A model generated the notes under the pieces. That model worked only from the letters and a program-made list of their open reading frames with translations, was not told where the DNA came from and did not search any database. 64,000 bases of DNA from contig NZ_JAWHTC010000001.1 in NCBI RefSeq assembly GCF_032586155.1, positions 434,001 to 498,000 on the forward strand, read 5' to 3'. Shown here one piece after another: positions 51,541 through 60,826 of the stretch (positions are counted from its first letter, which is position 1; each line of letters opens with the position of its first letter). The stretch comes from JAWHTC01 sp032586155 (GTDB taxonomy: Bacteria > Pseudomonadota > Alphaproteobacteria > Rhodobacterales > Rhodobacteraceae). The position numbers were made by a program, and so were the translations under genes.

Positions 51541-54374
51541 TAGAATTCCTCCCCGTAGGCGACATCTTCGGGGCCTTGACCCACCGGTGACTTATGCGCG
51601 GGATGTGCCGGTTCGGACACGTTGGTATCGCCCGGCGGTGCCTTTTCGATCTTGACCCGCAGGTCGAACCAGGCGGCCTGACCCGTGACCGGGTCTGAGT
51701 TGGCCCAGCGACGTCCGTCGCCCTTGGGCGGCAGAAGTTCATTGATCAAGTGGTTGAGAAGGAAGCCTTTTGTGGCCTCCTGCGCATCCTCGGACAGGGC
51801 CCATGCGCCGCGCTTTTTGCCGATGGCGTTCCACGTCCAGACGGTGTTTTCGTTCAAGGCATCCATCCGGGCGACCTGACATTTGATCTTGCCATGGGTT
51901 GAGGTCACATAGGCCCAGTCGTCGTCTTCGCTAAAGCCGTTTTCTTCCCAGATCTTGGTGGGAACATAGAGCTTGTTGACGCCGGTGATCTGGCGCAGCC
52001 ACGCGTTTTGGCTGCCCCACGAGTGATACATGTGCATCGGACGCTGGGTCAGGGCGTGGATCGGGTATTCATCCTTGTCGACCATGGTCTCTTCGATGGG
52101 TTCATACCATTCGGGCAGGGGCGTCATGGTTGCCTTGACCTGCTCGCGCAGGTGTTCCGGCGGCTGGATGTCGCCATGGCCTTCGGCGGCGCGTTGCAGT
52201 TTGCGCATCGGTTCAAGGTAAAGGTTGAAGACGTAGGGCGCGGCCTTGTCGAAGAGGCCGATTTCGACCGCCCAATCCTGGTAATGCTGGTTCCACGGTT
52301 TGTAGAACTGGGCATTTTCCGGGATGTGGTTGATCCAGAAGCCACCGTTTTCGATGTATTTTTCCAGCTGTTTCGGGTTCGGAGCGCCGCGACCGTTTTG
52401 GTCGCCATCTTCGCCACGGAAACCGGCCAGGGGGCCGACGCCGGGGCGACGTTCGTGGCTGACGATATAGTCGGCGTAATCGGCGTATTTCTGGCTGCCG
52501 TCATCGTTGACGAAACCGGGCAGGCCAAGACGGCCGCCAAGGTCACACAGCGCCGATTGGAAACCTTTGACGTCGCGGTCGGGTTCGACCACGGGCCAGC
52601 GAATGCTGTCGGCGGCGGCTTCGGCCTCGCAGATCGGACGATCCAAGAGCGAGATACAGTCGTGACGTTCCAGGTAAGTGGTGTCGGGCAGAACGAGGTC
52701 TGCGAAGGCCACCGTTTCCGAGCTATAGGCGTCGGAATAGATGAAATGCGGGATCACGTAGTCACCGTTTTCGTCCCGATCGGTCAGCATCTTGATGACC
52801 TCGGTGGTGTTCATGGTCGAGTTCCATGCCATGTTCGCCATGTACATGAACAGCGTGTCGATCTTGTAAGGATCGCCCGCGTGGGCGTTCGAGATGACCA
52901 TATGCATGAGGCCGTGGGCGCTGAACGGGTTCTCCCAAGTAAAGGCCTTGTCGATCCGCTTGGCGCTGCCATCTTCGTTAATCAGAAGATCCTCGGGGCC
53001 CATCGGGTAGCCCAGGTGCGGACCATCCAGCGGCTTGCCGGGGGTCACGCCTGCGTGGGGCTTGGGGTGGGCCTCGGGCGGCTTGGGGTAGGGCGGTTTG
53101 AAGCGGAAGCCGCCGGGAACCTCGACCGAGCCGAGCAGGATCTGCAGCATGTGCAGGGCGCGGGCGGTTTGGAAGCCGTTCGAGTGGGCCGAGATTCCGC
53201 GCATCGAGTGGAAGGAGACCGGGCGACCGATCATCTTGGAATGCTTCTCGCCCTTCCAGTCGGTCCATTCGACGTCGAGTTCGATTTCCTCGTCAAAAGC
53301 GACGCGGGCCAGTTCGGCGGCGGTGGATTTGATCTTTTCTGCGGTCAGGCCGCATTGCGCAGCGATGTTTTCCGGCGCGTATTGCTCGTCGAGGTATTTC
53401 TCGGCCAGAAGCTGGAACGCGGGTTTAAAGGTGATGCCGCCCTTGCGGATGTTGCCAGCAAGGTCGGGCATGACGCCTTTCTTGTCATATTTTGCCGCTT
53501 TGCCGGTGGCGCGGTCGATGACCTGCGGGGTGCCGTCCTTGTCGCGCAGGAACAGGCCATAATCGGCGTCTTCGGGGTTGTCGTTCACCAGGAAGCCCGA
53601 GTTGGTGTAGCGGCTGAGGTAGTTGAGGTCGACCTTGCCGGCCTTCAGCAGTTCGTGAATCATCGCCATGATGAAGAGGCCATCGGTGCCTGGTGTGATA
53701 CCGATCCAGTCGTCGGCGATGGCGTTATAGCCCGAGCGGATCGGGTTGACGCCGATGACACGGCCACCGCGGGATTTCAGTTTGCCAAGGCCGATCTTGA
53801 TCGGGTTGCTGTCGTGGTCTTCGGCGACGCCGAAGATCATGAAGAGCTTGGTACGGTCCCAATCGGGTTGGCCGAACTCCCAGAAGGCGCCGCCCATGGT
53901 GTAGATGCCGCCAGCGGCCATGTTGACCGAGCAGAAACCGCCGTGAGCGGCATAGTTCGGGGTGCCGAACGCTTGCGCCCAGAAGGAGGTGAAGCTCTGC
54001 GACTGGTCGCGACCGGTGAAGAAGGCCAGTTTCTCGGGGGCCTTTTCACGCAGCGGGGCCAGCCAGCCCTCGGCGATGGTGTAGGCCTCTTCCCAGGAGA
54101 TTTCCTCGAACTCGCCCGAGCCACGCGGGCCGACACGTTTCAGAGGCGCGCGCAGGCGCGAGGGGGCATAGTGCTGCATGATGCCCGCGCTGCCCTTGGC
54201 GCAGAGCACGCCCTGGTTCACCGGGTGATCGCGGTTGCCCTCGATGTATTTGACCTTGCCGTCCTGCATGTGGACGTTGATGCCGCAACGGCAGGCGCAC
54301 ATATAACATGTCGTCTTGCGCACCTCGTCCGAAACCTTGGGAGAGGGGCGCGCCGCCACCTTCGTATCCGTCAT
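51540..54374 (-). CDS. soeA: SoeA, molybdenum catalytic subunit of sulfite dehydrogenase
   Basis: A 944-residue molybdopterin oxidoreductase of the DMSO reductase family that oxidises sulfite to sulfate in the cytoplasm. The N-terminal cluster motif is CYMCACRCGIN followed by CAKGSAGIMQ. There is no twin-arginine signal, unlike exported relatives (thiosulfate or polysulfide reductases), which supports SoeA. The start at 54374 (MTDTKVAARPS) is preferred to 54434 because the upstream 20 residues are unlike the family. It provides the step after DsrAB; the window has no aprAB for the alternative APS route. Confidence 0.9.
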   Translation of the reverse strand: MTDTKVAARPSPKVSDEVRKTTCYMCACRCGINVHMQDGKVKYIEGNRDHPVNQGVLCAKGSAGIMQHYAPSRLRAPLKRVGPRGSGEFEEISWEEAYTIAEGWLAPLREKAPEKLAFFTGRDQSQSFTSFWAQAFGTPNYAAHGGFCSVNMAAGGIYTMGGAFWEFGQPDWDRTKLFMIFGVAEDHDSNPIKIGLGKLKSRGGRVIGVNPIRSGYNAIADDWIGITPGTDGLFIMAMIHELLKAGKVDLNYLSRYTNSGFLVNDNPEDADYGLFLRDKDGTPQVIDRATGKAAKYDKKGVMPDLAGNIRKGGITFKPAFQLLAEKYLDEQYAPENIAAQCGLTAEKIKSTAAELARVAFDEEIELDVEWTDWKGEKHSKMIGRPVSFHSMRGISAHSNGFQTARALHMLQILLGSVEVPGGFRFKPPYPKPPEAHPKPHAGVTPGKPLDGPHLGYPMGPEDLLINEDGSAKRIDKAFTWENPFSAHGLMHMVISNAHAGDPYKIDTLFMYMANMAWNSTMNTTEVIKMLTDRDENGDYVIPHFIYSDAYSSETVAFADLVLPDTTYLERHDCISLLDRPICEAEAAADSIRWPVVEPDRDVKGFQSALCDLGGRLGLPGFVNDDGSQKYADYADYIVSHERRPGVGPLAGFRGEDGDQNGRGAPNPKQLEKYIENGGFWINHIPENAQFYKPWNQHYQDWAVEIGLFDKAAPYVFNLYLEPMRKLQRAAEGHGDIQPPEHLREQVKATMTPLPEWYEPIEETMVDKDEYPIHALTQRPMHMYHSWGSQNAWLRQITGVNKLYVPTKIWEENGFSEDDDWAYVTSTHGKIKCQVARMDALNENTVWTWNAIGKKRGAWALSEDAQEATKGFLLNHLINELLPPKGDGRRWANSDPVTGQAAWFDLRVKIEKAPPGDTNVSEPAHPAHKSPVGQGPEDVAYGEEF

Positions 54375-54413
54375 GAGAGTCCCTGTCTTGAGCTTTGGTA
54401 TCTTTATATTTGC

Positions 54414-54436
54414 ATATGACGATACATTAGTCATGT
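54414..54436. promoter_or_regulatory. Imperfect dyad upstream of soeA
   Basis: Half-sites ATATGAC and GTCATGT (six of seven matching) flank a 9-base spacer, 40 bp upstream of the soeA start. A DNA-binding role is possible; the regulator is unknown. Confidence 0.35.
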
Positions 54437-55125
54437 CGTCAAAGATTCACAAAAGGATTAGTTGACGCGGGGGGAGAATTGTAAGGCCAGAGTGCAAAGC
54501 CCATCGGGCCAGATGGTAATGCATTGAAAACCAATGGTTTTATTATTGGTGCGCCAGAAATGGCGGTGTCAGGGGCGCGCTGGGAGCGGCAAACTGCCCC
54601 ATGGAGGGGCGGATGTGGCGATTCGTCGTAATTGTCGGCGAAAACGAATCAAATTCAATGGAACCGTGGGCACAATGGCAAAAATGAGGCGGGTTTTCAG
54701 GGCGGTGGGGTTCACGTTTTGCGTGTCGCGGTGAACACGCCGGGCGCGACCCTCCCATGGCGCAACGGGCGGCGGAGGCGGTAGAAAAATCCACATACGT
54801 GTGGAGGGAAACTTCGGCAAAAAGCCGCATTTTGGGACTGCGACGAAAAGTTTTTCCAATACATTTCAACGGGTTTTGCGAAATTAATCTTTGGGAATTG
54901 TTTCCTGTGCGGGAATGCCCCGGTGATTTTCCTTGCATTGTTTCGCCCGGGTTCACAATTAACGCTCAGGTACTCTGGTGAGGGCTATTCGGACGTACCG
55001 TTGGGACCGACCAGGTCCGCGTGTGTTCTCCCGCGTTTTGCCCCGAGATGCGGGATTGCTCTTGACTAGGGGGCCGTGCCGAAAACCGGTTCGGATTCGC
55101 CGGGCCTTTACGTGAAGGCCGCTCT

Positions 55126-55165
55126 CCTAAAAGTTGAAATTTATGGAGAAAATTTGACTTTTAGG
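55126..55165. repeat. Long inverted repeat upstream of the exopolysaccharide genes
   Basis: The left arm is CCTAAAAGTTGAAATTT and the right arm AAATTTGACTTTTAGG. They pair over nine outer and six inner bases with a small bulge between, around a 7-base loop. AT-rich and without a T-tract on either side, it resembles an operator or a cruciform more than a terminator. It lies about 250 bp upstream of the sugar transferase start. Confidence 0.65.
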
Positions 55166-55415
55166 CGCGTTGTGCCTTAATTTGAACATATCCAGACGCT
55201 GTAGAGCGACAGTTTTACCGACCACCTTTAGGGGCTGAAGGGGCGGGGCGCTACGGGGAACGGAACGTGCAATGTCCATGGACATTCGCGGGCGACAAGC
55301 CAACGCAGGCCCTGCTGCCTAGTGGGTTAAAATTGGTGTTAAGCCGTGCCGCGGACGTATCGCGGTACGCGGATGCTTGTCGGATCGTGTGTGTCTGCCA
55401 CTTGGGGAAGTGATC

Positions 55416-56105
55416 GTGAACGAAAGGGTGAGTTCCAGACTGGACGTGAGCAGGCTGAAAGGCCTGATGGAGACGTCCGAGCCGAAACGCCGGGGCGCGA
55501 TTGTCTATCGGCGCGGATTCAAGCGCATGCTTGATGTTCTGATCGTTTTGGCCGCGCTGCCGGCGACGCTGGCACTGCTTGTGCCGCTGATGGCGATCAT
55601 CGCGCTGGATGGACGTTCGCCGGTCTACATTCAAAAACGGTTGGGTAAGGACGGTCGGGTGTTCCGGATGTTCAAACTGCGGTCGATGGTGGCAGGGGCC
55701 GATCAGATCCTTGAAGAGTATCTCGAGCGCAACCCGGAGGCCCGCAAGGAATGGGACCGGACGCAGAAGCTGAAATCCGATCCGCGGATCACCGGATTCG
55801 GGACGTTCATTCGCAAGACCTCGCTCGATGAATTGCCGCAGCTTATCAACGTGTTGTTCGGTAGCATGTCGCTGGTCGGGCCGCGCCCGATGATGGTGCA
55901 GCAAAAAGAGCTTTACCCCGGCGCCGCCTATTTCGAAATGCGCCCGGGTATTACCGGCTTCTGGCAGGTCAGTGAGCGCAATGAAACCAGCTTTGCCGAG
56001 CGGGCCCATTTCGACACAGCCTACTTCCGGCGCATGTCGCTGGTGACGGATGTGAAGGTGTTGGCGCAGACGGTGAAAGTGGTGTTTCGCGCCACCGGCC
56101 ATTGA
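55416..56105 (+). CDS. Priming sugar-phosphate transferase (WcaJ/ExoY-type)
   Basis: A 229-residue bacterial sugar transferase that starts repeat-unit assembly by placing a sugar phosphate on undecaprenyl phosphate. An N-terminal membrane helix at about 38-60 (LDVLIVLAALPATLALLVPL) is followed by the catalytic block KLRSMVAGAD, TSLDELPQL and SLVGPRPM. The GTG start at 55416 has GGGGAAG eight bases ahead; a TTG at 55377 would add 13 residues. It is the first gene of the locus. Confidence 0.9.
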   Translation: MNERVSSRLDVSRLKGLMETSEPKRRGAIVYRRGFKRMLDVLIVLAALPATLALLVPLMAIIALDGRSPVYIQKRLGKDGRVFRMFKLRSMVAGADQILEEYLERNPEARKEWDRTQKLKSDPRITGFGTFIRKTSLDELPQLINVLFGSMSLVGPRPMMVQQKELYPGAAYFEMRPGITGFWQVSERNETSFAERAHFDTAYFRRMSLVTDVKVLAQTVKVVFRATGH

Positions 56106-56119
56106 TAAGAGGATAGGGG

Positions 56120-57295
56120 TTAAATGTTTGGTATTGCTTTTGTTTTGCTGAGCTTGTGCTCGATCAACGCAATTGTCCTTTGTGCCCAGGCTTGCCAGTT
56201 GAGCGTGGAATCAAATGCGGCGCGGGAAGAGGACCGCAGGCGCGCGTAGGCCGCCGGGTCGTCGAGATAACGGATCACCGTTTCGGCAAAATCCGCAGGC
56301 CCCGATCCGGAGGGCAACGGATGGCCAGAGACGCCATCCTGAACCGGAACCCCGCCAACATCCAGACAAAGCGATGGCAGGCCATGGGCCGCAGCCTCGC
56401 AAAAGGCAAAACCATAGCTTTCGAAACTCGGTTGGATCAGGAAATGTGCGCCTGCCAGCGCGGCATTGAGTTCAGCCACCTGATCCGAGTCGGATTTATC
56501 GAGCATTCCTAATGGTGCGACATGCTCGTTCCTGTGAAACTCGGGCGGGGTGGCGCCAATCACGGTGAGCCGTGCGTCGAAGCCGCGCGCGCGCAGGTCT
56601 TTCATCGTGTCAAAGGCCAGTGGCCCGCCCTTGGCAAACCAGTCGCGGCCGATCACCAGCAGGTTCAGCGGGTCATTGCGGGAAATGGGCGGCGCAGCAG
56701 GTGGCGGACCGGGATCGTCGATATTGGCGCCCCAGGGCAGGACGTAGGCCGCGCCCTCGGGGAGATCATAAAGCGCCTCGGCCTCGCGTTTGAGCCAGGG
56801 CGAGGGGCAGAGCATCAAGTCGAGCGCGGAAAAGATGCGCCGTTCGGCCCTGAGCGTCAGCGGGTCGAACAGATGGCGCGAGATCCAGGACGAGCCGAAG
56901 CTCTGACCGATTTCCGAGCGTTTATAGACCGTCGGCGTGGCGTCCGAGGTGAAGACCGACACCATGCCGGGCGGCGGGGCGATGCGCGACAGCGACTGAA
57001 AGGAATAGGCGCAGAAAACCGCGTCATAGCCGCCTTGCGCCAATTCCCGGTTGATCGGCGCGGAGATGACCCGGGCCAGCGCAAGGTGCATTCGCCAACG
57101 CAGGCGCAGCTGGGCCGCATCCGACATGGCATAGATCGCGCGGCGCACCGGTTCGGCCAGACCCCAGCTATGCGGCAGGATCGTCACATCGGCATATTCC
57201 GACAAGGCGTTGAAAATGCGGGCATTGCCGCCCGAGTAGGGTAGGGCATGTTCCGGCGAGATGTCGCACAGGTAGGCAATTTTCAGACGCGCCAT
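56120..57295 (-). CDS. Glycosyltransferase, family 4 type
   Basis: A 391-residue GT-B glycosyltransferase. An N-terminal Rossmann lobe (LKIAYLCDISPEHALPYSGG) is followed by a C-terminal lobe with LIQPSFESYGFAFCEAAAHG, where the E-x7-E motif of family 4 enzymes is visible. The start at 57295 opens on that N-terminus. It runs on the minus strand, opposite to the sugar transferase and the ligase-like gene. Acceptor and sugar are not known. Confidence 0.88.
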   Translation of the reverse strand: MARLKIAYLCDISPEHALPYSGGNARIFNALSEYADVTILPHSWGLAEPVRRAIYAMSDAAQLRLRWRMHLALARVISAPINRELAQGGYDAVFCAYSFQSLSRIAPPPGMVSVFTSDATPTVYKRSEIGQSFGSSWISRHLFDPLTLRAERRIFSALDLMLCPSPWLKREAEALYDLPEGAAYVLPWGANIDDPGPPPAAPPISRNDPLNLLVIGRDWFAKGGPLAFDTMKDLRARGFDARLTVIGATPPEFHRNEHVAPLGMLDKSDSDQVAELNAALAGAHFLIQPSFESYGFAFCEAAAHGLPSLCLDVGGVPVQDGVSGHPLPSGSGPADFAETVIRYLDDPAAYARLRSSSRAAFDSTLNWQAWAQRTIALIEHKLSKTKAIPNI

Positions 57296-57471
57296 TCGCA
57301 GGGCCCCGTCACAGTTACGTTGTTGATTTCCTAGCCGCGCCAGTGGTCGGAAATGCGCTTGATTGTTGGCCTTTCCATGACAATTGCAATGCAAAGCATG
57401 AGACAGCGGCTTTGACGGCTGCTAAACTGCGTCAAACGATCAGGAATAAGACCGGGACAAAGAGCAGTCGC

Positions 57472-58863
57472 ATGGGAGCGCCGAACACACTTGCCTTTCT
57501 GGTCCTGGCGGTCTGGCCGCTGGTGTCATTTGCGCTGTTCCGCAAGCTTGATACGGGCCGCGCGATCATCTGGTCGTTGCTTCTGGGCTATCTGTTCCTG
57601 CCGCCGCCGCCTGCGGTGTTCGATTTCCCGCTGATGCCGCCTCTGTCGAAACAGACCATGCCACCGGTGATTGCATTTCTGATCGTGTTCTTCATGCGCG
57701 GCCGCGAGATGACCCTGTTTCCGCGCTCGAACGTGGCCAAATTGTTGATGCTGGTCTTCGTGATCAGCCCGCTGGCAACGGTACTGACCAATGGCGAGCC
57801 GGTTTTCTGGGGCCGTGTGGGGCTTCCGGCGCTCAGGATAATCGAGGCGATTTCGTTGATGGTGCAGCAGGGGATGCTGCTTTTGCCCTTCATCTTGGCG
57901 CGCAATTTCCTGAGTGCCCCCGATGATCAGCGCGATTTGCTTTTTGCGCTGGTGGCGGCGGGGCTGGTCTATTCTCTTCCGATGCTGATCGAGGTGCGGC
58001 TGAGCCCGCAGCTCAACATCTGGATTTACGGCTATTTCCAACACAGTTTCGATCAGATGGTGCGGTTTGGCGGCTTCCGGCCCATCGTGTTCCTGTATCA
58101 CGGGCTGTGGGTGGCGTTTTTTGCCCTGACGGTTGTGGCCGCGGCGGCGGCGCTGTGGCGTGGCAGCGAGGGGGGGATGAAGTCGTTCGCCTTCGGCGCC
58201 ACGGGATACATGTGGGTGGTTCTGGTGCTGTGCAAATCGGTGGCCTCGATCGGCTATTCGCTGGTGCTGGTGCCGCTTGTCGCCTTTGCCGGGCGGACGC
58301 TGCAATTCCGGCTGGCCGCAACGCTGGCGCTTTTGGCGTTGGCCTATCCGGCGATGCGGGGGGCGGACCTGGTGCCGACGACATGGCTGGTGGAACAGGC
58401 GTCGGCCATCGACACGGACCGCGCGGCGTCGCTGGAGTTTCGCTTTGACAATGAACAGGTTCTGCTGGACCGGGCGCGGGAAAAGCCGGTCTTTGGCTGG
58501 GGCAGCTGGGGGCGCAACCATATCCTCGATCCGGTGTCGGGCGAGATCCTGACCGTGACCGACGGGCGCTGGGTGATCACCATCGGGGTTTACGGCTGGG
58601 TTGGGTTCCTGGCCGAGTTCGGGCTTCTGGCCTGGCCGCTGCTGCTCTTGGCGGTGCGCAGTCACGGGGTCGAACGCGGCGAGATTTCGCCGTGGCTGGG
58701 GCCGTTGGCACTGATCCTGGGGTTCAACCTGTTCGATCTGTTGCCCAATGCGACGATCACTACACTGACCTTCCTGATCTCGGGGATGATGCTGGGCTAT
58801 ATCGAAGGCAAGATGCCGGACCGGGCGCGGAGGCGTGACAGCAAGCTCAGGAGCATGATGTGA
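57472..58863 (+). CDS. O-antigen ligase/polymerase-like membrane protein
   Basis: A 463-residue protein of about ten to twelve hydrophobic segments. A large loop near residues 320-360 contains FGWGSWGRNHI and similar residues typical of WaaL/Wzy proteins. It would polymerise or ligate the polysaccharide repeat. The start at 57472 matches the first hydrophobic segment; upstream codons are unlikely. Its stop overlaps the next glycosyltransferase start (TGATG). Confidence 0.83.
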   Translation: MGAPNTLAFLVLAVWPLVSFALFRKLDTGRAIIWSLLLGYLFLPPPPAVFDFPLMPPLSKQTMPPVIAFLIVFFMRGREMTLFPRSNVAKLLMLVFVISPLATVLTNGEPVFWGRVGLPALRIIEAISLMVQQGMLLLPFILARNFLSAPDDQRDLLFALVAAGLVYSLPMLIEVRLSPQLNIWIYGYFQHSFDQMVRFGGFRPIVFLYHGLWVAFFALTVVAAAAALWRGSEGGMKSFAFGATGYMWVVLVLCKSVASIGYSLVLVPLVAFAGRTLQFRLAATLALLALAYPAMRGADLVPTTWLVEQASAIDTDRAASLEFRFDNEQVLLDRAREKPVFGWGSWGRNHILDPVSGEILTVTDGRWVITIGVYGWVGFLAEFGLLAWPLLLLAVRSHGVERGEISPWLGPLALILGFNLFDLLPNATITTLTFLISGMMLGYIEGKMPDRARRRDSKLRSMM

Positions 58864-60146
58864 TGGGGCGGCCCCGCGTTCTGGTGATTGCCGAGGCCGC
58901 CAACCCGGAATGGGTGTCGGTGCCCTTGGTCGGCTGGTCGCTGGCCACGGCGCTGCGCGCGGTGGCCGATGTGCATATCGTTACCCATATCCGTAATCGC
59001 GAGGCGTTCTTGCGCGCTGGTGAGGTCGAGGGCGAGACATTCACCGCAATCGACAGCGAGGCTGTGGCGCGGCCGTTGTGGAAGCTGGGCGAGAGGCTGC
59101 GGATGGGGCAGGGTAAGGGCTGGACCATACTGCAGGCGATTGCGGCGCTGAGCTATCCCTATTTCGAGCGGCTGGTCTGGCGGCAGTTCGGCGATGCGCT
59201 AAGGGCGGGGGAATATGACCTCGTGCATCGGGTGACACCGCTGTCGCCGACGGTGACCTCGCCCTTGGCCAGGCGCTGTGCGCGGGTGGGCGTGCCGTTC
59301 GTGATCGGGCCGCTGAATGGCGGTGTGCCCTGGCCCAGGGGGTTCGATGCCGAGCGGCGCCGGGAACGCGAGTACCTGTCTTATTTGCGCGGTGCCTACA
59401 AGCTGTTGCCGGGACGTGGAGTAACCCTGCGCCATGCCAGTGCCATCGTTGTGGGGTCGCGCCACACCGAGAACGAGATCCCGGCGCGGTATCGCGATAA
59501 ATGCGTGTATATCCCGGAAAATGCAATTGACCCCAAGCGGTTCTCGCGGCTGGCGGCGCCCGATCCGGGTGTGCTCAGGGCCTGTTTTCTGGGCCGGATG
59601 GTGCCTTACAAAGGGCCGGACATGCTGCTTGAGGCGGCGCTGCCTTTGCTTCAGGCAGGGGCCATGCAGATCGACATGGTGGGGGATGGCCCGATGCTGG
59701 AGGGGCTGAAAGCCTTTGCCGCCGAGCATGGGATCGAGGCGGCGGTGAGGTTCCATGGCTGGCTGGCACATGAGGCGGTGCAGGACGTGCTGGCCGGCAG
59801 TCACATTCTGAGTTTCCCGTCGGTGCGTGAATTCGGTGGTGGTGTTGTTCTCGAGGCGATGGCGCTGGGGGTGGTGCCCCTGATCGTCGACTATGCCGGA
59901 CCTGGGGAACTGGTGGATGGCGAGGTCGGGGTGAAGGTGCCGATCGGTTCGAGAGACGCGGTCGTTTCGGGGTTCCGCCGGGCGCTTGAACAATTATCCG
60001 GCGACCCTGCCGCGCTGGCCCCGATTGCGGCGCGGGCCCGCGTACGGGTGGAGGAGGGCTTTACCTGGGCGCGCAAGGCCGAGCAGATCGGCACGGTCTA
60101 TGATTGGGTGTTGGACCGGGGCCCGCGACCGGCACCTTTCGGCTGA
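58863..60146 (+). CDS. Glycosyltransferase, family 4 type
   Basis: A 427-residue GT-B enzyme. The N-lobe begins RPRVLVIAEAANPEWVSVPL. The C-lobe has FLGRMVPYKGPDMLLEA and FPSVREFGGGVVLEAMALG, with the E-x7-E type motif. It is translationally coupled to the ligase-like gene. It lies three short steps from a hexapeptide acetyltransferase on the opposite strand. Sugar and acceptor are unknown. Confidence 0.88.
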   Translation: MGRPRVLVIAEAANPEWVSVPLVGWSLATALRAVADVHIVTHIRNREAFLRAGEVEGETFTAIDSEAVARPLWKLGERLRMGQGKGWTILQAIAALSYPYFERLVWRQFGDALRAGEYDLVHRVTPLSPTVTSPLARRCARVGVPFVIGPLNGGVPWPRGFDAERRREREYLSYLRGAYKLLPGRGVTLRHASAIVVGSRHTENEIPARYRDKCVYIPENAIDPKRFSRLAAPDPGVLRACFLGRMVPYKGPDMLLEAALPLLQAGAMQIDMVGDGPMLEGLKAFAAEHGIEAAVRFHGWLAHEAVQDVLAGSHILSFPSVREFGGGVVLEAMALGVVPLIVDYAGPGELVDGEVGVKVPIGSRDAVVSGFRRALEQLSGDPAALAPIAARARVRVEEGFTWARKAEQIGTVYDWVLDRGPRPAPFG

Positions 60147-60182
60147 TACGCGCCGCCGCCAGGTGGCGCATAACTGGTAAAT

Positions 60183-60695
60183 TCAGAGCTCTGTCTGAGA
60201 AATCACCCGCGCCGGAATGCCGGCGACGGTGGTGCCCGCTGGCACGTCATTTGTCACGACGGCATTGGCCCCAATCCGGGCGTGATCGCCCACGGTAAGC
60301 GGGCCGATCAGCTTGGCCCCTGCGCCAATATCGACATGCCCCCCCAAAACCACAGGCCCGGCCAGCGTGACTTGCTGAAAGATCAGGCAGTTCACTCCGA
60401 TTTGCGCCTCGGGATGGACGATGATGCCCGTTGGATGGGTCAACAGCAGCCCGCCGCCGATCTGGCAGTTGAGGTGCAGCTCGGTTTGCGTCATCAGCGA
60501 CCAGAACCAATGCGACATCACCCAGTATCTGGCGGCCAGCCCGCCGAGACCCCCGCCGCGTGCCCGTGCTGCCTGATAGCGGCGGATCGAGCGCAACAGT
60601 TTGCGCCCCGGGTCCCAGAACCTTTGTACCGTCTCGCGGCTCCAATCCGGGGTCGTGGCCGAGATATTGTCGTCCGGGTTTGGGCGCGCGGTCAT
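60183..60695 (-). CDS. Hexapeptide-repeat acetyltransferase (serine O-acetyltransferase-like)
   Basis: A 170-residue left-handed beta-helix acyltransferase. Hexapeptide repeats run through about residues 75-165 (GIIVHPEAQIGVNCLIFQQV, then ARIGANAVVTNDVPAGT). It resembles CysE family members of exopolysaccharide loci, which acetylate sugars. It lies between a glycosyltransferase and the secreted hydrolase-like gene, on the opposite strand. A direct role in cysteine synthesis is less likely because the N-terminal CysE domain is short. Confidence 0.85.
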   Translation of the reverse strand: MTARPNPDDNISATTPDWSRETVQRFWDPGRKLLRSIRRYQAARARGGGLGGLAARYWVMSHWFWSLMTQTELHLNCQIGGGLLLTHPTGIIVHPEAQIGVNCLIFQQVTLAGPVVLGGHVDIGAGAKLIGPLTVGDHARIGANAVVTNDVPAGTTVAGIPARVISQTEL

Positions 60696-60826
60696 GCGTG
60701 GGGCTCCGAAAACACTGATATTCCGGGCGGATAACGCGGATTTTCCCGCAATGCCCGGGCGCAGCCTTGCAAGAATTCACCAAAGGCGCAACAGTCTTGC
60801 CACCGGTGAAAAGGAAACGCGCTGCA

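Larger units (their letters stand above)
54375..55415. other. Intergenic stretch between soeABC and the exopolysaccharide locus
   Basis: About 1 kb with no credible gene. Short frames (for example on the minus strand near 54543-54956) have odd composition and no recognisable domain. The left end is the soeA promoter, with an imperfect dyad ATATGAC/GTCATGT at 54414-54436. A long near-perfect inverted repeat lies at 55126-55165. The rest probably holds the promoter of the sugar transferase gene. Confidence 0.5.

Noticed and set aside
52008..54419. An 803-residue plus-strand frame opposite soeA
   Set aside because: A shadow of the soeA codon pattern with no domain and no ribosome site. SoeA on the other strand has clear cofactor motifs.
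54543..54956. Minus-strand 137-residue frame between soeA and the polysaccharide genes
   Set aside because: Unusual composition, no domain, no ribosome site, and the frame spans probable promoter DNA.
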